From: Luteipulveratus flavus
GTDB taxonomy: Bacteria > Actinomycetota > Actinomycetes > Actinomycetales > Dermatophilaceae
Assembly: GCF_029080175.1 (NCBI RefSeq)
Contig: NZ_JARFJC010000046.1
Reading direction: 5' to 3' (one strand)
Length of the DNA: 64,000 nucleotides
Shown: positions 25,184 to 32,160 of the stretch, one piece after another
Layout: the number at the start of each line of letters is the position of its first letter
Position numbering within the stretch: the stretch's first letter is position 1
Translations under genes and position numbers: made by a program
Notes under the pieces: generated by a model
What the model was told of the DNA's origin: nothing
The model's database searches: none
What the model saw: the letters and a program-made list of their open reading frames with translations, nothing else

Positions 25184-25981
25184 TCAGCGACGCCGACCGG
25201 CGCGCTCGCGCAGCTGCTGCCAACGGTACTCAGCGCCCCAGCCGGTGATCCGCCGGAGGGACTCGCTGACGACGTTCTGGTCCATCTTGGAGTCGCCGAT
25301 CTCGCGCTCGACGAACCGGATGGGGACCTCGACCACCCGGAGACCGGCCCGCACGGCCCGCCAGGTCAGGTCGGTCTGGAAGCAGTAGCCCGCGGACACC
25401 ACGTCGTCCAGGCCGATGCGGCGCAGCGCGGAGGCGCGGTAGACCCGGTACCCCGCCGTCGCGTCCTTGACCGGCATGCCCAGCAGCACGCGGATGTAGA
25501 GGTTGCCGCCGCGGCTGAGCGCCTCGCGGTGCCACGGCCAGTTGACGACGCTGCCGCCGGGCACCCAGCGCGACCCGATCACGAGGTCGGCGCTCGCCGC
25601 GGCTGCGAGGAGCGCCGGCAAGGTCTCGGGGGGGTGGGAGCCGTCGGCGTCCATCTCGACGAGAGCGTCGTAGCCGCGCTGCAGCCCCTCGGCGAACCCG
25701 GCGAGGTACGCGGCGCCCAGGCCCTCCTTGCCGGCCCGGTGCATGACGCTCACCTGCGGGTCGGCGGCGGCGAGCCGGTCGGCTACCTCGCCCGTCCCAT
25801 CGGGCGAGCTGTCGTCCAGCACGAGGATGTCGACCTCCGGGGCGGACGCCCGGACCCGTTCCACGATCCGCGGCAGGTTCTCGCGCTCGTTGTACGTCGG
25901 CAGCAGGACGAGGACGCGGTCCAAGGGCTGGTGGTCCGGACCGGGCGCGGAGGGCTCGGAGCGTTCCTCAGAGGCGGTCAT
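25184..25981 (-). CDS. ppm1: Polyprenol monophosphomannose synthase (GT2)
   Basis: 265 residues, a GT2 glycosyltransferase of the DPM1/Ppm type. RVLVLLPTYNERENLPRIVE opens the domain, ILVLDDSSPDGTG carries the nucleotide Asp pair, and LVEMDADGSHPP is the metal-binding DxD. ATAGYRVYRASAL and GYCFQTDLTWRAVRAGLRVVEVPIRF are family motifs. No C-terminal membrane domain. It transfers Man from GDP-Man to polyprenyl phosphate, feeding lipoglycan and protein O-mannosylation. The start overlaps the end of lnt by 14 nt; in M. tuberculosis the two are one fused protein. Confidence 0.93.
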   Translation of the reverse strand: MTASEERSEPSAPGPDHQPLDRVLVLLPTYNERENLPRIVERVRASAPEVDILVLDDSSPDGTGEVADRLAAADPQVSVMHRAGKEGLGAAYLAGFAEGLQRGYDALVEMDADGSHPPETLPALLAAAASADLVIGSRWVPGGSVVNWPWHREALSRGGNLYIRVLLGMPVKDATAGYRVYRASALRRIGLDDVVSAGYCFQTDLTWRAVRAGLRVVEVPIRFVEREIGDSKMDQNVVSESLRRITGWGAEYRWQQLRERAGRRR

Positions 25982-27539
25982 GCACGTCCTTCTCGTGAGC
26001 CGACGGGGTGACGGGCCGATCGGGTGTGATCTCGGCACGATCCCGCACCTTATCGCCGCGACGGACGCGAATGCCCCGAAGGAGGAGCAGTCCCGCGATG
26101 ACCGACACGACCGCCTCCGGCACCCGGCCGGCACGGTCCGCCCAGGTCGTCGCGGTGCGCAACGGCAGCTGCCCGACCAACGCCTTGCGGGTGAAGAGGG
26201 ACGAACCCTCGTGCGTACGTCCGTCCGGGGTGATGAGCGCGCTCACGCCGACCGTCGAGATGTGGACCACCGACCGGCCGTGCTCGATCGCGCGGAGCCG
26301 CGAGATCGCCAGCTGCTGCTCCGACTCCGCCGTTCGGCCGAACGTCGCGTTGTTGGTCTGGACGGCCAGCAGCTGGGCGCCCCGTCGGACCGGCTCGCGG
26401 GTGAGGTCGTCGTAGGCGACCTCGAAGCAGATGACCGGCCCCACCTTCACCGTGCCCGACGGGGTCGGCGCGGCGAACACCGACGGCTTCGACCCGGCGG
26501 CGAAGTCCTTGGTCACCAGGTCGACCTTGTCGCTGAAGGTGCGGAAGAACGAGCGGTACGGGATGTACTCCGCGAACGGCACCGGATGCTGCTTCACGTA
26601 GCGGTCGGCGATGCCCCGACCGGGGACGTACAGCAGGGTGGCGTTCGAGACGCGCGGCGACGGCTCCTGCAGGACCGCGCCGACCATGGTCGGGACGCCG
26701 ACGTCCGCCACCGCGGCGGTGATCTCGGTGGCCGCGTCGGGGTTGCGCAGCGGGTCGATGTCGGAGGAGTTCTCCGGCCAGATCACCAGGTCGGGGCGAG
26801 GCAGCCGGCCCGCCCGGACGTCGGAGGCGACCGAGCGGGTCAGCCGCACGTGGTTGTCGAGCACGGCGCGCCGCTGTGCGTTGAAGTCCAGACCCGACTG
26901 TGGGACGTTGCCCTGGATGCCCGCGACCGTGACGGCGCGACCGCCCGAGGCGACCGGCCACGCCCACGCGATCAGCAGCGCCGCGGCGACCGCGACGACC
27001 TGGCGCAGCGGCAGCCGGACCCGCCGGGACCGCAGTCGTGCCACGGCGACGGCCAGCCAGCCGCCGACGAGCGCGACCGCGAACGTGATACCAGGAGCCC
27101 CGGCGACGGAGGCGAGGTGGACCAGGGGCGAGTCCGCCTGGGAGAAGGCCAGCCGCGCCCAAGGGAAGCCGCCGAACGGCACGCTCCCCCGGATGAGCTC
27201 CTGCGCGACCCACAGGCAGGCGATGGCCCACGGCCGGACCCGCCGGCGCTGCACGAGCGCGCACGCTGCTCCGAGCAGCGCGATGTAGACCGCCTCGGTG
27301 ATGCCCAGGGCGAACCACGGGACGATGCCGACGTAGACGCCGCTCCAGCTGAGAGCGGGGATGAAGGTGCCGAGGCCGGTGAGCAGACCGAGGCCGAGAC
27401 CGGCGCGGACCGAGACACCCACGGTCGCCAGCGACATCCCTGCGACGCCGACGAAGGCCAGCGGCCAGATGTCGGCCGTCGGGAGTGCGAGGAAGAGGCA
27501 CAGACCGGAGGCCACGGCGAGAACGGAGCGACGCAGCAC
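25968..27539 (-). CDS. lnt: Apolipoprotein N-acyltransferase
   Basis: About 523 residues. Six or more N-terminal membrane helices (LAVASGLCLFLALPTADIWPLAFVGVAG onward), then a nitrilase-like domain with the catalytic set: Glu in VIWPENSSD, Lys in YVKQHPVPFAEYIPYRSF, Cys in VICFEVAYDD. It adds the third acyl chain to lipoproteins at the outer leaflet. A last helix (VVSVIAGLLLLRGIRVR) follows. GTG 27539 is preferred over GTG 27542 because TAACCT ends 6 nt before it. The lipoprotein FKBP in this window is a plausible substrate. Confidence 0.92.
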   Translation of the reverse strand: MLRRSVLAVASGLCLFLALPTADIWPLAFVGVAGMSLATVGVSVRAGLGLGLLTGLGTFIPALSWSGVYVGIVPWFALGITEAVYIALLGAACALVQRRRVRPWAIACLWVAQELIRGSVPFGGFPWARLAFSQADSPLVHLASVAGAPGITFAVALVGGWLAVAVARLRSRRVRLPLRQVVAVAAALLIAWAWPVASGGRAVTVAGIQGNVPQSGLDFNAQRRAVLDNHVRLTRSVASDVRAGRLPRPDLVIWPENSSDIDPLRNPDAATEITAAVADVGVPTMVGAVLQEPSPRVSNATLLYVPGRGIADRYVKQHPVPFAEYIPYRSFFRTFSDKVDLVTKDFAAGSKPSVFAAPTPSGTVKVGPVICFEVAYDDLTREPVRRGAQLLAVQTNNATFGRTAESEQQLAISRLRAIEHGRSVVHISTVGVSALITPDGRTHEGSSLFTRKALVGQLPLRTATTWADRAGRVPEAVVSVIAGLLLLRGIRVRRGDKVRDRAEITPDRPVTPSAHEKDVHDRL

Positions 27540-27545
27540 CACGAC

Positions 27546-27551
27546 AGGTTA
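27546..27551 (-). promoter_or_regulatory. Candidate -10 element, leaderless start of lnt
   Basis: TAACCT on the minus strand ends 6 nt before GTG 27539. Confidence 0.45.
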
Positions 27552-27577
27552 GGCGACGGGGCTGGACGCCCCGCGCC
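27552..27577 (-). terminator. GC-rich hairpin before lnt
   Basis: Arms 27552-27562 and 27568-27577 pair over 10 bp with one bulge, TGGAC loop. It would end the candidate small RNA. Confidence 0.45.
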
Positions 27578-27708
27578 CGGACACACAGATGGGCCCACTC
27601 GCCGTTGGGGCCAGGTGCGCGTTGCGCGACGTACACCAGTTTTCTACTAGGCGAGGGGCCCATCCGTAGTCACGGGAGATCCACCTCGAGAGGTGGACCT
27701 GGGAATGG

Positions 27709-27736
27709 AACATACCCCGCACCGCGACGATGTCAA
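27709..27736 (-). promoter_or_regulatory. Sigma-A-type promoter, minus strand
   Basis: TTGACA (27736-27731), 16-nt spacer, TATGTT (27714-27709). It is the best housekeeping promoter match I found in the window. Confidence 0.6.
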
Positions 27737-27826
27737 CCGGCGCGTGACCTGGACGTTTGCGCATCGTCGCAGGTCAGGGACGGGTCAGTGAATTCAGTTT
27801 CGTACCAATCTTTTCCTTAACCTCGG

Positions 27827-27859
27827 CGTGTCGCACCCGGAACCGCGATAGGCGACACG
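27827..27859 (-). terminator. Hairpin just after the amidohydrolase gene
   Basis: Perfect 8-bp arms (27827-27834 with 27852-27859) and a 17-nt loop, starting 1 nt after the stop codon of the minus-strand gene. Confidence 0.4.
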
Positions 27860-27860
27860 T

Positions 27861-29420
27861 TCACAGCCGGTCGAGCACCGCCGTACCCCGCAGGACCGTG
27901 CGCATGGCGACCGGCGCGGCGACGCCGTCCCGGAGCGACGGCAGGCCGCCTCGCTGGTCCCAGACCACGTACGAGGCGGCGGCGCCGGGCACGAGCCGGC
28001 CGGCCCGATCGTCCCTCGCGGCTGCGTGGCCGCCACGCGTGTGCAGGCGCAGGGCGGTCGCGACGTCGAGGCGCTGGTCCTTCTGGTGATGCAGGACGCA
28101 GGCGCGCATCGCCTCCCACGGCGCGAACGGCGTGACCGGGCTGTCCGAGCCGAGCGCGAGCTGTACGCCGGCCCCCACCAGGTCGGCGAACGGGTTGGTG
28201 CGAGAGGATCTTTCGGCCCCCAGGCGGGCGGCGTACATCCCCTCGGAACCTCCCCAGTGCGCGTCGAACGCCGGCTGGACGCTCGCGACGACGCCCAGGT
28301 CGGCCAGCGCCGTGAGGTGCTCCGGGTGGCACATCTCGGCGTGCTCGAGACGGTGCCGTGCTCCTCCGAGCGCGCCGGCGCCGACGTCCGCCGCGGCTCG
28401 TTGCAGGCCCTCGATCGCGCAGTCCATCCCCGCGTCGCCGATCACGTGGAAACCCGCCTGCAGGCCGGCCCTGGTGCACGCCGCCACATGGACCGCCACC
28501 TCCTCCGGCGAGAGGTAGGCGAAGCCGTCCATCCCGATCGCGTCGGCGTACGGCTCGCGCAGCGCCGCCGTACGCGACCCGATCGACCCGTCGACGTTCA
28601 GGTCACCGGCGAGACCCTGCACGCCGAGCCGGGCAGCGAGTGCGGACGCCTCGTCGGCGCTGGTGACGAGCTGGCCCCAGTACCCCACCACCTCAGGGGT
28701 GTTCGGCCGTCGTCCGGCGGCGAGCACGGCGAGCAGGTCTTCCTCACTCGTGAGCACCGGCGCGCCCATCTCGTGCAGCACGCCGATCCCTGCCTCCAGC
28801 GACGCGCGCATCGCGGTGTCGATGAAGTGGCCCCGGTCCTGCGCCGTCACGCCGCCGCGATGCGCCTCGCGCACCAGGTGGTGCGCGTCGCGTGCGATCA
28901 GCCCCGTGCCGTCGGAACCGGGCGCGTGCCAGGCCTGCGCCCGGTCCATCAGCGTCGACGACGCGCACGCGGAGTGCATGTCGATCCGGGTCGCATAGAC
29001 GTCGGCGCCGCTCGTCGCGCGGTCCAGCTCGGCGCTGGTGAACGGGCGCTGCTCGGCCCAGTCCGTCTCGTCCCAGCTGTACGCGTAGACCGGCCGTCCC
29101 GGGTGCTGCGCCGCGGCGATGGCCACGAGGTCGAGCGCCTGGGACACCGACCGCGCCCCGGACAGGTCGACCCCGGCGAGCGCCTGGCCGGTGTCACTGG
29201 TGTGGACGTGGGCGTCGACGAGAACCGGTGTGACCAGACGGTTCTCGAGACGGACGATCTCGTCGACACTCTCGGTAGGGACGTCCTGTGCGTGGCCCGT
29301 CCAGCGGATCAGCCCGCCACTGACGATCATGGCGGAGAACGTCGCCTCGCCGTCGGTGAAGGCGCCGTCCGTCAGCAGAGCGACCGGTGCGCGACGCCCG
29401 GCTCTGTCGGTCGCGGTCAT
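27861..29420 (-). CDS. Amidohydrolase family protein (YtcJ-like)
   Basis: 519 residues of the metal-dependent amidohydrolase superfamily, YtcJ/amidohydro_3 branch. LVTPVLVDAHVHTSD (~63-77) holds the HxH metal site. DGSIGSRTAALREPY (~278), HVIGDAGMDCAIEGL (~324), RLEHAEMCHPEHL (~358, metal His) and LALGSDSPVTPFAPWEAM (~432, catalytic Asp) are the remaining motifs. An N-terminal and C-terminal beta sandwich (GRLVPGAAASYVVWD) completes it. The substrate is not predictable. The Lrp regulator lies immediately upstream on the same strand and could respond to its substrate. Confidence 0.88.
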   Translation of the reverse strand: MTATDRAGRRAPVALLTDGAFTDGEATFSAMIVSGGLIRWTGHAQDVPTESVDEIVRLENRLVTPVLVDAHVHTSDTGQALAGVDLSGARSVSQALDLVAIAAAQHPGRPVYAYSWDETDWAEQRPFTSAELDRATSGADVYATRIDMHSACASSTLMDRAQAWHAPGSDGTGLIARDAHHLVREAHRGGVTAQDRGHFIDTAMRASLEAGIGVLHEMGAPVLTSEEDLLAVLAAGRRPNTPEVVGYWGQLVTSADEASALAARLGVQGLAGDLNVDGSIGSRTAALREPYADAIGMDGFAYLSPEEVAVHVAACTRAGLQAGFHVIGDAGMDCAIEGLQRAAADVGAGALGGARHRLEHAEMCHPEHLTALADLGVVASVQPAFDAHWGGSEGMYAARLGAERSSRTNPFADLVGAGVQLALGSDSPVTPFAPWEAMRACVLHHQKDQRLDVATALRLHTRGGHAAARDDRAGRLVPGAAASYVVWDQRGGLPSLRDGVAAPVAMRTVLRGTAVLDRL

Positions 29421-29457
29421 GACGGGGTGGGTCGTGCGGACGAACGATGCTGCGGCG

Positions 29458-29967
29458 TCACGGGACTCGGTCCGTCGAAGTCACATCGGCCGCCGTCGGA
29501 GCGAGCTCGGCGGTCGCCTCGGGCGCGCTGCTCAGCGGCGACCGGTCCTCCCACGGGGTGCTGAGCACGACGGTGGTCCGCGTGGTGACGTTGGCGGCGG
29601 CGCGTACCGCGGCGAGCAGGTCCTCGAGCTCGCCCGGACCGGAGACGCGCACCTTGAGGACGTAGCTCTCCTCCCCCGCCACCGAGAAGCAGGAGTCGAT
29701 CGCGGGGATGTGCCGCAGCCGGTCGGGGACGTCGTCGGGCGCGGCCGGGTCGAACGGCGTGATGGAGATGAGGGCGGTGACCGGGATGCGCGCCTCCTCG
29801 TAGTCGACGACCGCGCGGTACCCGCGGATGACACCGCGCTCCTCCAACCGCCGGACGCGCTGGTGGACGGCGGACGTCGACAGGCCGGTGCTGCGGCCGA
29901 GGTCGGTGTAGCTCATCCGCCCGTCCCCGGCGAGCAGCTGCACGATGCGGCGATCCAGAGCCTCCAT
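29458..29967 (-). CDS. Lrp/AsnC family transcriptional regulator
   Basis: 169 residues. MEALDRRIVQLLAGDGRMSYTDLGRSTGLSTSAVHQRVRRLEERGVIRGYRAVVD is the AsnC-type helix-turn-helix, followed by the RAM ligand-binding domain (IPVTALISITPFDP...SCFSVAGEESYVLKVRVSGPGELEDLLAAVR). A 25-residue Ala/Thr-rich tail is unusual for the family. Such proteins sense amino acids. ATG 29967 with TACAGT 6 nt upstream suggests a leaderless mRNA. Downstream, 37 nt away, lies the amidohydrolase. Confidence 0.9.
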   Translation of the reverse strand: MEALDRRIVQLLAGDGRMSYTDLGRSTGLSTSAVHQRVRRLEERGVIRGYRAVVDYEEARIPVTALISITPFDPAAPDDVPDRLRHIPAIDSCFSVAGEESYVLKVRVSGPGELEDLLAAVRAAANVTTRTTVVLSTPWEDRSPLSSAPEATAELAPTAADVTSTDRVP

Positions 29968-29973
29968 GCGGGC

Positions 29974-29979
29974 ACTGTA
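29974..29979 (-). promoter_or_regulatory. Candidate -10 element, leaderless start of the Lrp gene
   Basis: TACAGT on the minus strand ends 6 nt before ATG 29967. Confidence 0.5.
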
Positions 29980-30062
29980 AGCCTCGGCGGATCGAGGCGT
30001 CGCAGGCCACCGCGGGTCGGTCGGCCGCGCGCCGTCGCGCCGCACGCGTCGCCGGCGGGTGA

Positions 30063-30068
30063 CAGCAT
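30063..30068 (+). promoter_or_regulatory. Candidate -10 element of the 5'-3' exonuclease gene
   Basis: CAGCAT ends 6 nt before ATG 30075, a CANNNT variant of the leaderless pattern. Confidence 0.3.
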
Positions 30069-30074
30069 GGGCCC

Positions 30075-31007
30075 ATGCCTCGCAGCCTGATGCTCCTGGA
30101 CTCCGCGTCGTTGTACTTCCGCGCCTTCTACGGTGTCCCGGACCGGCGCCCGTCGGCGGAGGCGCCGCCGAACAACGCGATCCGCGGGTTCGCGGACATG
30201 ATCGCGACCCTCGTCACGACCTACCGGCCCACCGACCTGGTCGCCTGCTGGGACAACGACTGGCGGCCGGCGTTCCGGGTGGAGGCGATCCCGTCGTACA
30301 AGGCGCACCGGGCCGTCGAGGGCACGGAGTTCGAGGAGGAGTCACCCGAGGAGCTCACGCCCCAGGTCCCCGTCATCCGCGACATGCTGGCCGCGCTCGG
30401 CATCACCCGACTCGGCGTGGACGGGTACGAGGCCGACGACGTCATCGGCACGCTCACCCACCGCGCGCACGGCTCCTCGACCGTCGACGTCGTGACGGGC
30501 GACCGCGACCTGTTCCAGCTGGTCGATGACCAGCAGAGCGTGCGCATCCTCTACACGGCGCGCGGTGGGGTGCGTGAGCCCGACCTGGTGGACGAGTCCT
30601 GGCTGCACGCGAAGTACGGCATCGCGGGCGGTCGCGCGTACGCCGACATGGCCGTCCTGCGCGGAGACTCCAGCGACGGCCTTCCCGGCGTCGCCGGGGT
30701 CGGTGAGAAGACCGCGGTCACGCTGATCAACCGGTACGGCAGCCTCGCCGCGCTGCGCGAGGCGATCGACGGGGGCGACCCGATGATCAAGGGCGCCCAG
30801 CGCAAGCGGCTCGAGGAGGCGGCCGCGTACCTGGACGTCGCTCCCGCCGTCGTCGACGTCGCCCTCGACGTTCCGGTGCCGGCCGACCTGAGCACCGCTC
30901 TCCCGGCGTCGCCGACCGACGAGGACGCCCTCGATCACATCGCCGAGGTGTACGACGCGCACACGCCGCTGCAGCGCGTCCGTGACGCGCTGGCGAAGCA
31001 GGCCTGA
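30075..31007 (+). CDS. 5'-3' exonuclease / flap endonuclease (PolA N-terminal type)
   Basis: 310 residues, the PIN-like 5' nuclease domain of Pol I as a separate protein. LMLLDSASLYFRAFYG, VEAIPSYKAHRA, GYEADDVIGTLTHRA and VVTGDRDLFQLVDD carry the metal-binding acidic residues. ADMAVLRGDSSDGLPGVAGVGEKTAVTLINRYGSL is the acidic plus helix-hairpin-helix DNA-binding part. It removes RNA primers and flaps. A homologue (Rv2090) lies near helY in M. tuberculosis, as here. Confidence 0.92.
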   Translation: MPRSLMLLDSASLYFRAFYGVPDRRPSAEAPPNNAIRGFADMIATLVTTYRPTDLVACWDNDWRPAFRVEAIPSYKAHRAVEGTEFEEESPEELTPQVPVIRDMLAALGITRLGVDGYEADDVIGTLTHRAHGSSTVDVVTGDRDLFQLVDDQQSVRILYTARGGVREPDLVDESWLHAKYGIAGGRAYADMAVLRGDSSDGLPGVAGVGEKTAVTLINRYGSLAALREAIDGGDPMIKGAQRKRLEEAAAYLDVAPAVVDVALDVPVPADLSTALPASPTDEDALDHIAEVYDAHTPLQRVRDALAKQA

Positions 31008-31008
31008 C

Positions 31009-31572
31009 TCAGCGGTACGGACTCGTCGGCGGCACCGGACCGCGCGGCGGCTCCCCGGGCGGGAACTCGCCGTCGTCCGAGCCGTCGTCGTGCTGGAACA
31101 GCAGCTCGTTCATCCGCACGTGCACCTGCTCGACCCGGGGCACGTCGTAGAGCTTCACGCCCGCCTTCTCCGTCGCGTCCGACACGACGAGCGTGCCGCA
31201 GCCCAGGAGGCGGTCCAGCAGATCCTTCTCGTACGTCACGTCGTTGATCCGGTAGAGCGGGATGTCCCGACCGGTGCGGGTGATGATGCCCTCGCGGGTG
31301 ATCAGTCGCCGGTTGGTGATGACGTAGATGCTGGTGCGCCACTTCAGGATCGGCACGACCACCCAGGCCAGGACCGCCAGCAGCGCGAGGCCGAGGACGA
31401 CGTACACGATCCAGTTCGGCCAGTCGTTGGAGCGGACCCACCACGCCAGCAGCAGCGCCGCGACGATGGTCAGGACGAGCACGACGAGCGGCGCGACGAT
31501 CTTCTTGACGTGCGTGCGCAGCTCCATGACCACGCTCTCGCCCTGGGCGAGCAGCTTCGGTGAGAACCCCAT
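31009..31572 (-). CDS. Bacterial PH-domain membrane protein (bPH2 type)
   Basis: About 187 residues. Two adjacent membrane helices (IVAPLVVLVLTIVAALLLAWWV and WIVYVVLGLALLAVLAWVVVPIL) are followed by a PH-like domain: TSIYVITNRRLITREGIITRTGRDIPLYRINDVTYEKDLLDRLLGCGTLVVSDATEKAG. The C-terminus is Gly/Pro-rich. Function unknown. ATG 31572 has CACGAT 7 nt upstream; ATG 31581 is also possible. It ends 1 nt from the convergent exonuclease gene. Confidence 0.8.
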   Translation of the reverse strand: MGFSPKLLAQGESVVMELRTHVKKIVAPLVVLVLTIVAALLLAWWVRSNDWPNWIVYVVLGLALLAVLAWVVVPILKWRTSIYVITNRRLITREGIITRTGRDIPLYRINDVTYEKDLLDRLLGCGTLVVSDATEKAGVKLYDVPRVEQVHVRMNELLFQHDDGSDDGEFPPGEPPRGPVPPTSPYR

Positions 31573-31627
31573 GGCGGTCATCGTGCCAGAGCAGCGGTGC
31601 GACCGGCGGCAGGCTTCGACAAGCCGG

Positions 31628-32119
31628 TCAGCGCGCAGCCAGCACCTGCTCGCGCAGGATGTCGGCGTGCCCGTTGTGCTGGGCGAGCTCGCGCAGCATG
31701 TGCAGGTAGACCCACCGCAACGGCAGCGGGCCGCGCCGGTTGCCGTGCACCACGTCGTCCTCGCCCAGGCCCGCGACGGCGGCCCGGGAGTCCGCGCACG
31801 CGCCTCGGTACGCCTCGACCACGCCGGCGACCGTGTCGGCGTCGGTCAGCCGGAACGACTCCTCCGGGGTGGCGGGGATGCCGATCTCGGCGCGCGACCG
31901 GCGGGTGACCGCCTCGTCGAACCACACCCGCTCCACGAACGTGGCGTGCTTGACCAGCCCGAGGAGGGTGGTGCTGGACGGGACGAGCCGCCGGCGCGCC
32001 TCCTCCTCGGTCAGCCCCTCCAGGCAGTCGAGCATCATCTGGCGATGGTCGTCCAGGAAGCGCTCCAGCTGCAGCACGAGCGGGGCGTCGAAGGTATCGG
32101 GGTCCAAGGCGGTGGGCAC
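31628..32119 (-). CDS. DinB-fold (DUF664) protein
   Basis: 163 residues, a second DinB/YfiT bundle. LERFLDDHRQMMLDCLEGLTEEEARRRLVPSSTTLLGLVKHATFVERVWFDE carries the first metal His, and WVYLHMLRELAQHNGHADILREQV the C-terminal H-x3-H pair. It shares its layout with the DUF664 gene at 17440 (TNLLGLVKHLVGIE). A mycothiol-dependent transferase role is inferred only from the family. GTG 32119 rather than GTG 32125 is chosen because TAACGT ends exactly 6 nt before it and abuts 32125. Confidence 0.85.
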   Translation of the reverse strand: MPTALDPDTFDAPLVLQLERFLDDHRQMMLDCLEGLTEEEARRRLVPSSTTLLGLVKHATFVERVWFDEAVTRRSRAEIGIPATPEESFRLTDADTVAGVVEAYRGACADSRAAVAGLGEDDVVHGNRRGPLPLRWVYLHMLRELAQHNGHADILREQVLAAR

Positions 32120-32125
32120 CGGCAC

Positions 32126-32131
32126 ACGTTA
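32126..32131 (-). promoter_or_regulatory. Candidate -10 element deciding the DUF664 start
   Basis: TAACGT on the minus strand ends 6 nt before GTG 32119; the GTG at 32125 would sit directly against the hexamer. Confidence 0.5.
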
Positions 32132-32160
32132 TGGCACCGACGCCGCCCTCATCGGCCGAG

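Larger units (their letters stand above)
27545..27702 (-). ncRNA. Candidate structured small RNA or structured lnt leader
   Basis: On the minus strand, TTGACA-N16-TATGTT predicts a start near 27702. The RNA would then have a 5' hairpin (27697-27680, CGAG-type tetraloop), a 12-bp closing stem (27661-27650 with 27603-27591, one bulged base) enclosing a smaller CGCG-CAA-CGCG hairpin, and a GC-rich terminator-like hairpin (27577-27552). Length would be ~158 nt. I match it to no known RNA family. It could equally be an untranslated leader read into lnt. Confidence 0.35.
27543..27860. other. Intergenic stretch between the amidohydrolase and lnt
   Basis: 318 nt without a confident gene. It holds a consensus-like minus-strand promoter, three hairpins and the lnt -10. 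Minus-strand readings of up to ~70 codons are open in all frames but look like no known family. Confidence 0.5.

Noticed and set aside
27549..27764. Small minus-strand reading (71 codons) upstream of lnt
   Set aside because: Its only good ATG lies inside the -10 hexamer of the predicted promoter, and the region folds into long stems. A structured RNA is the better reading.
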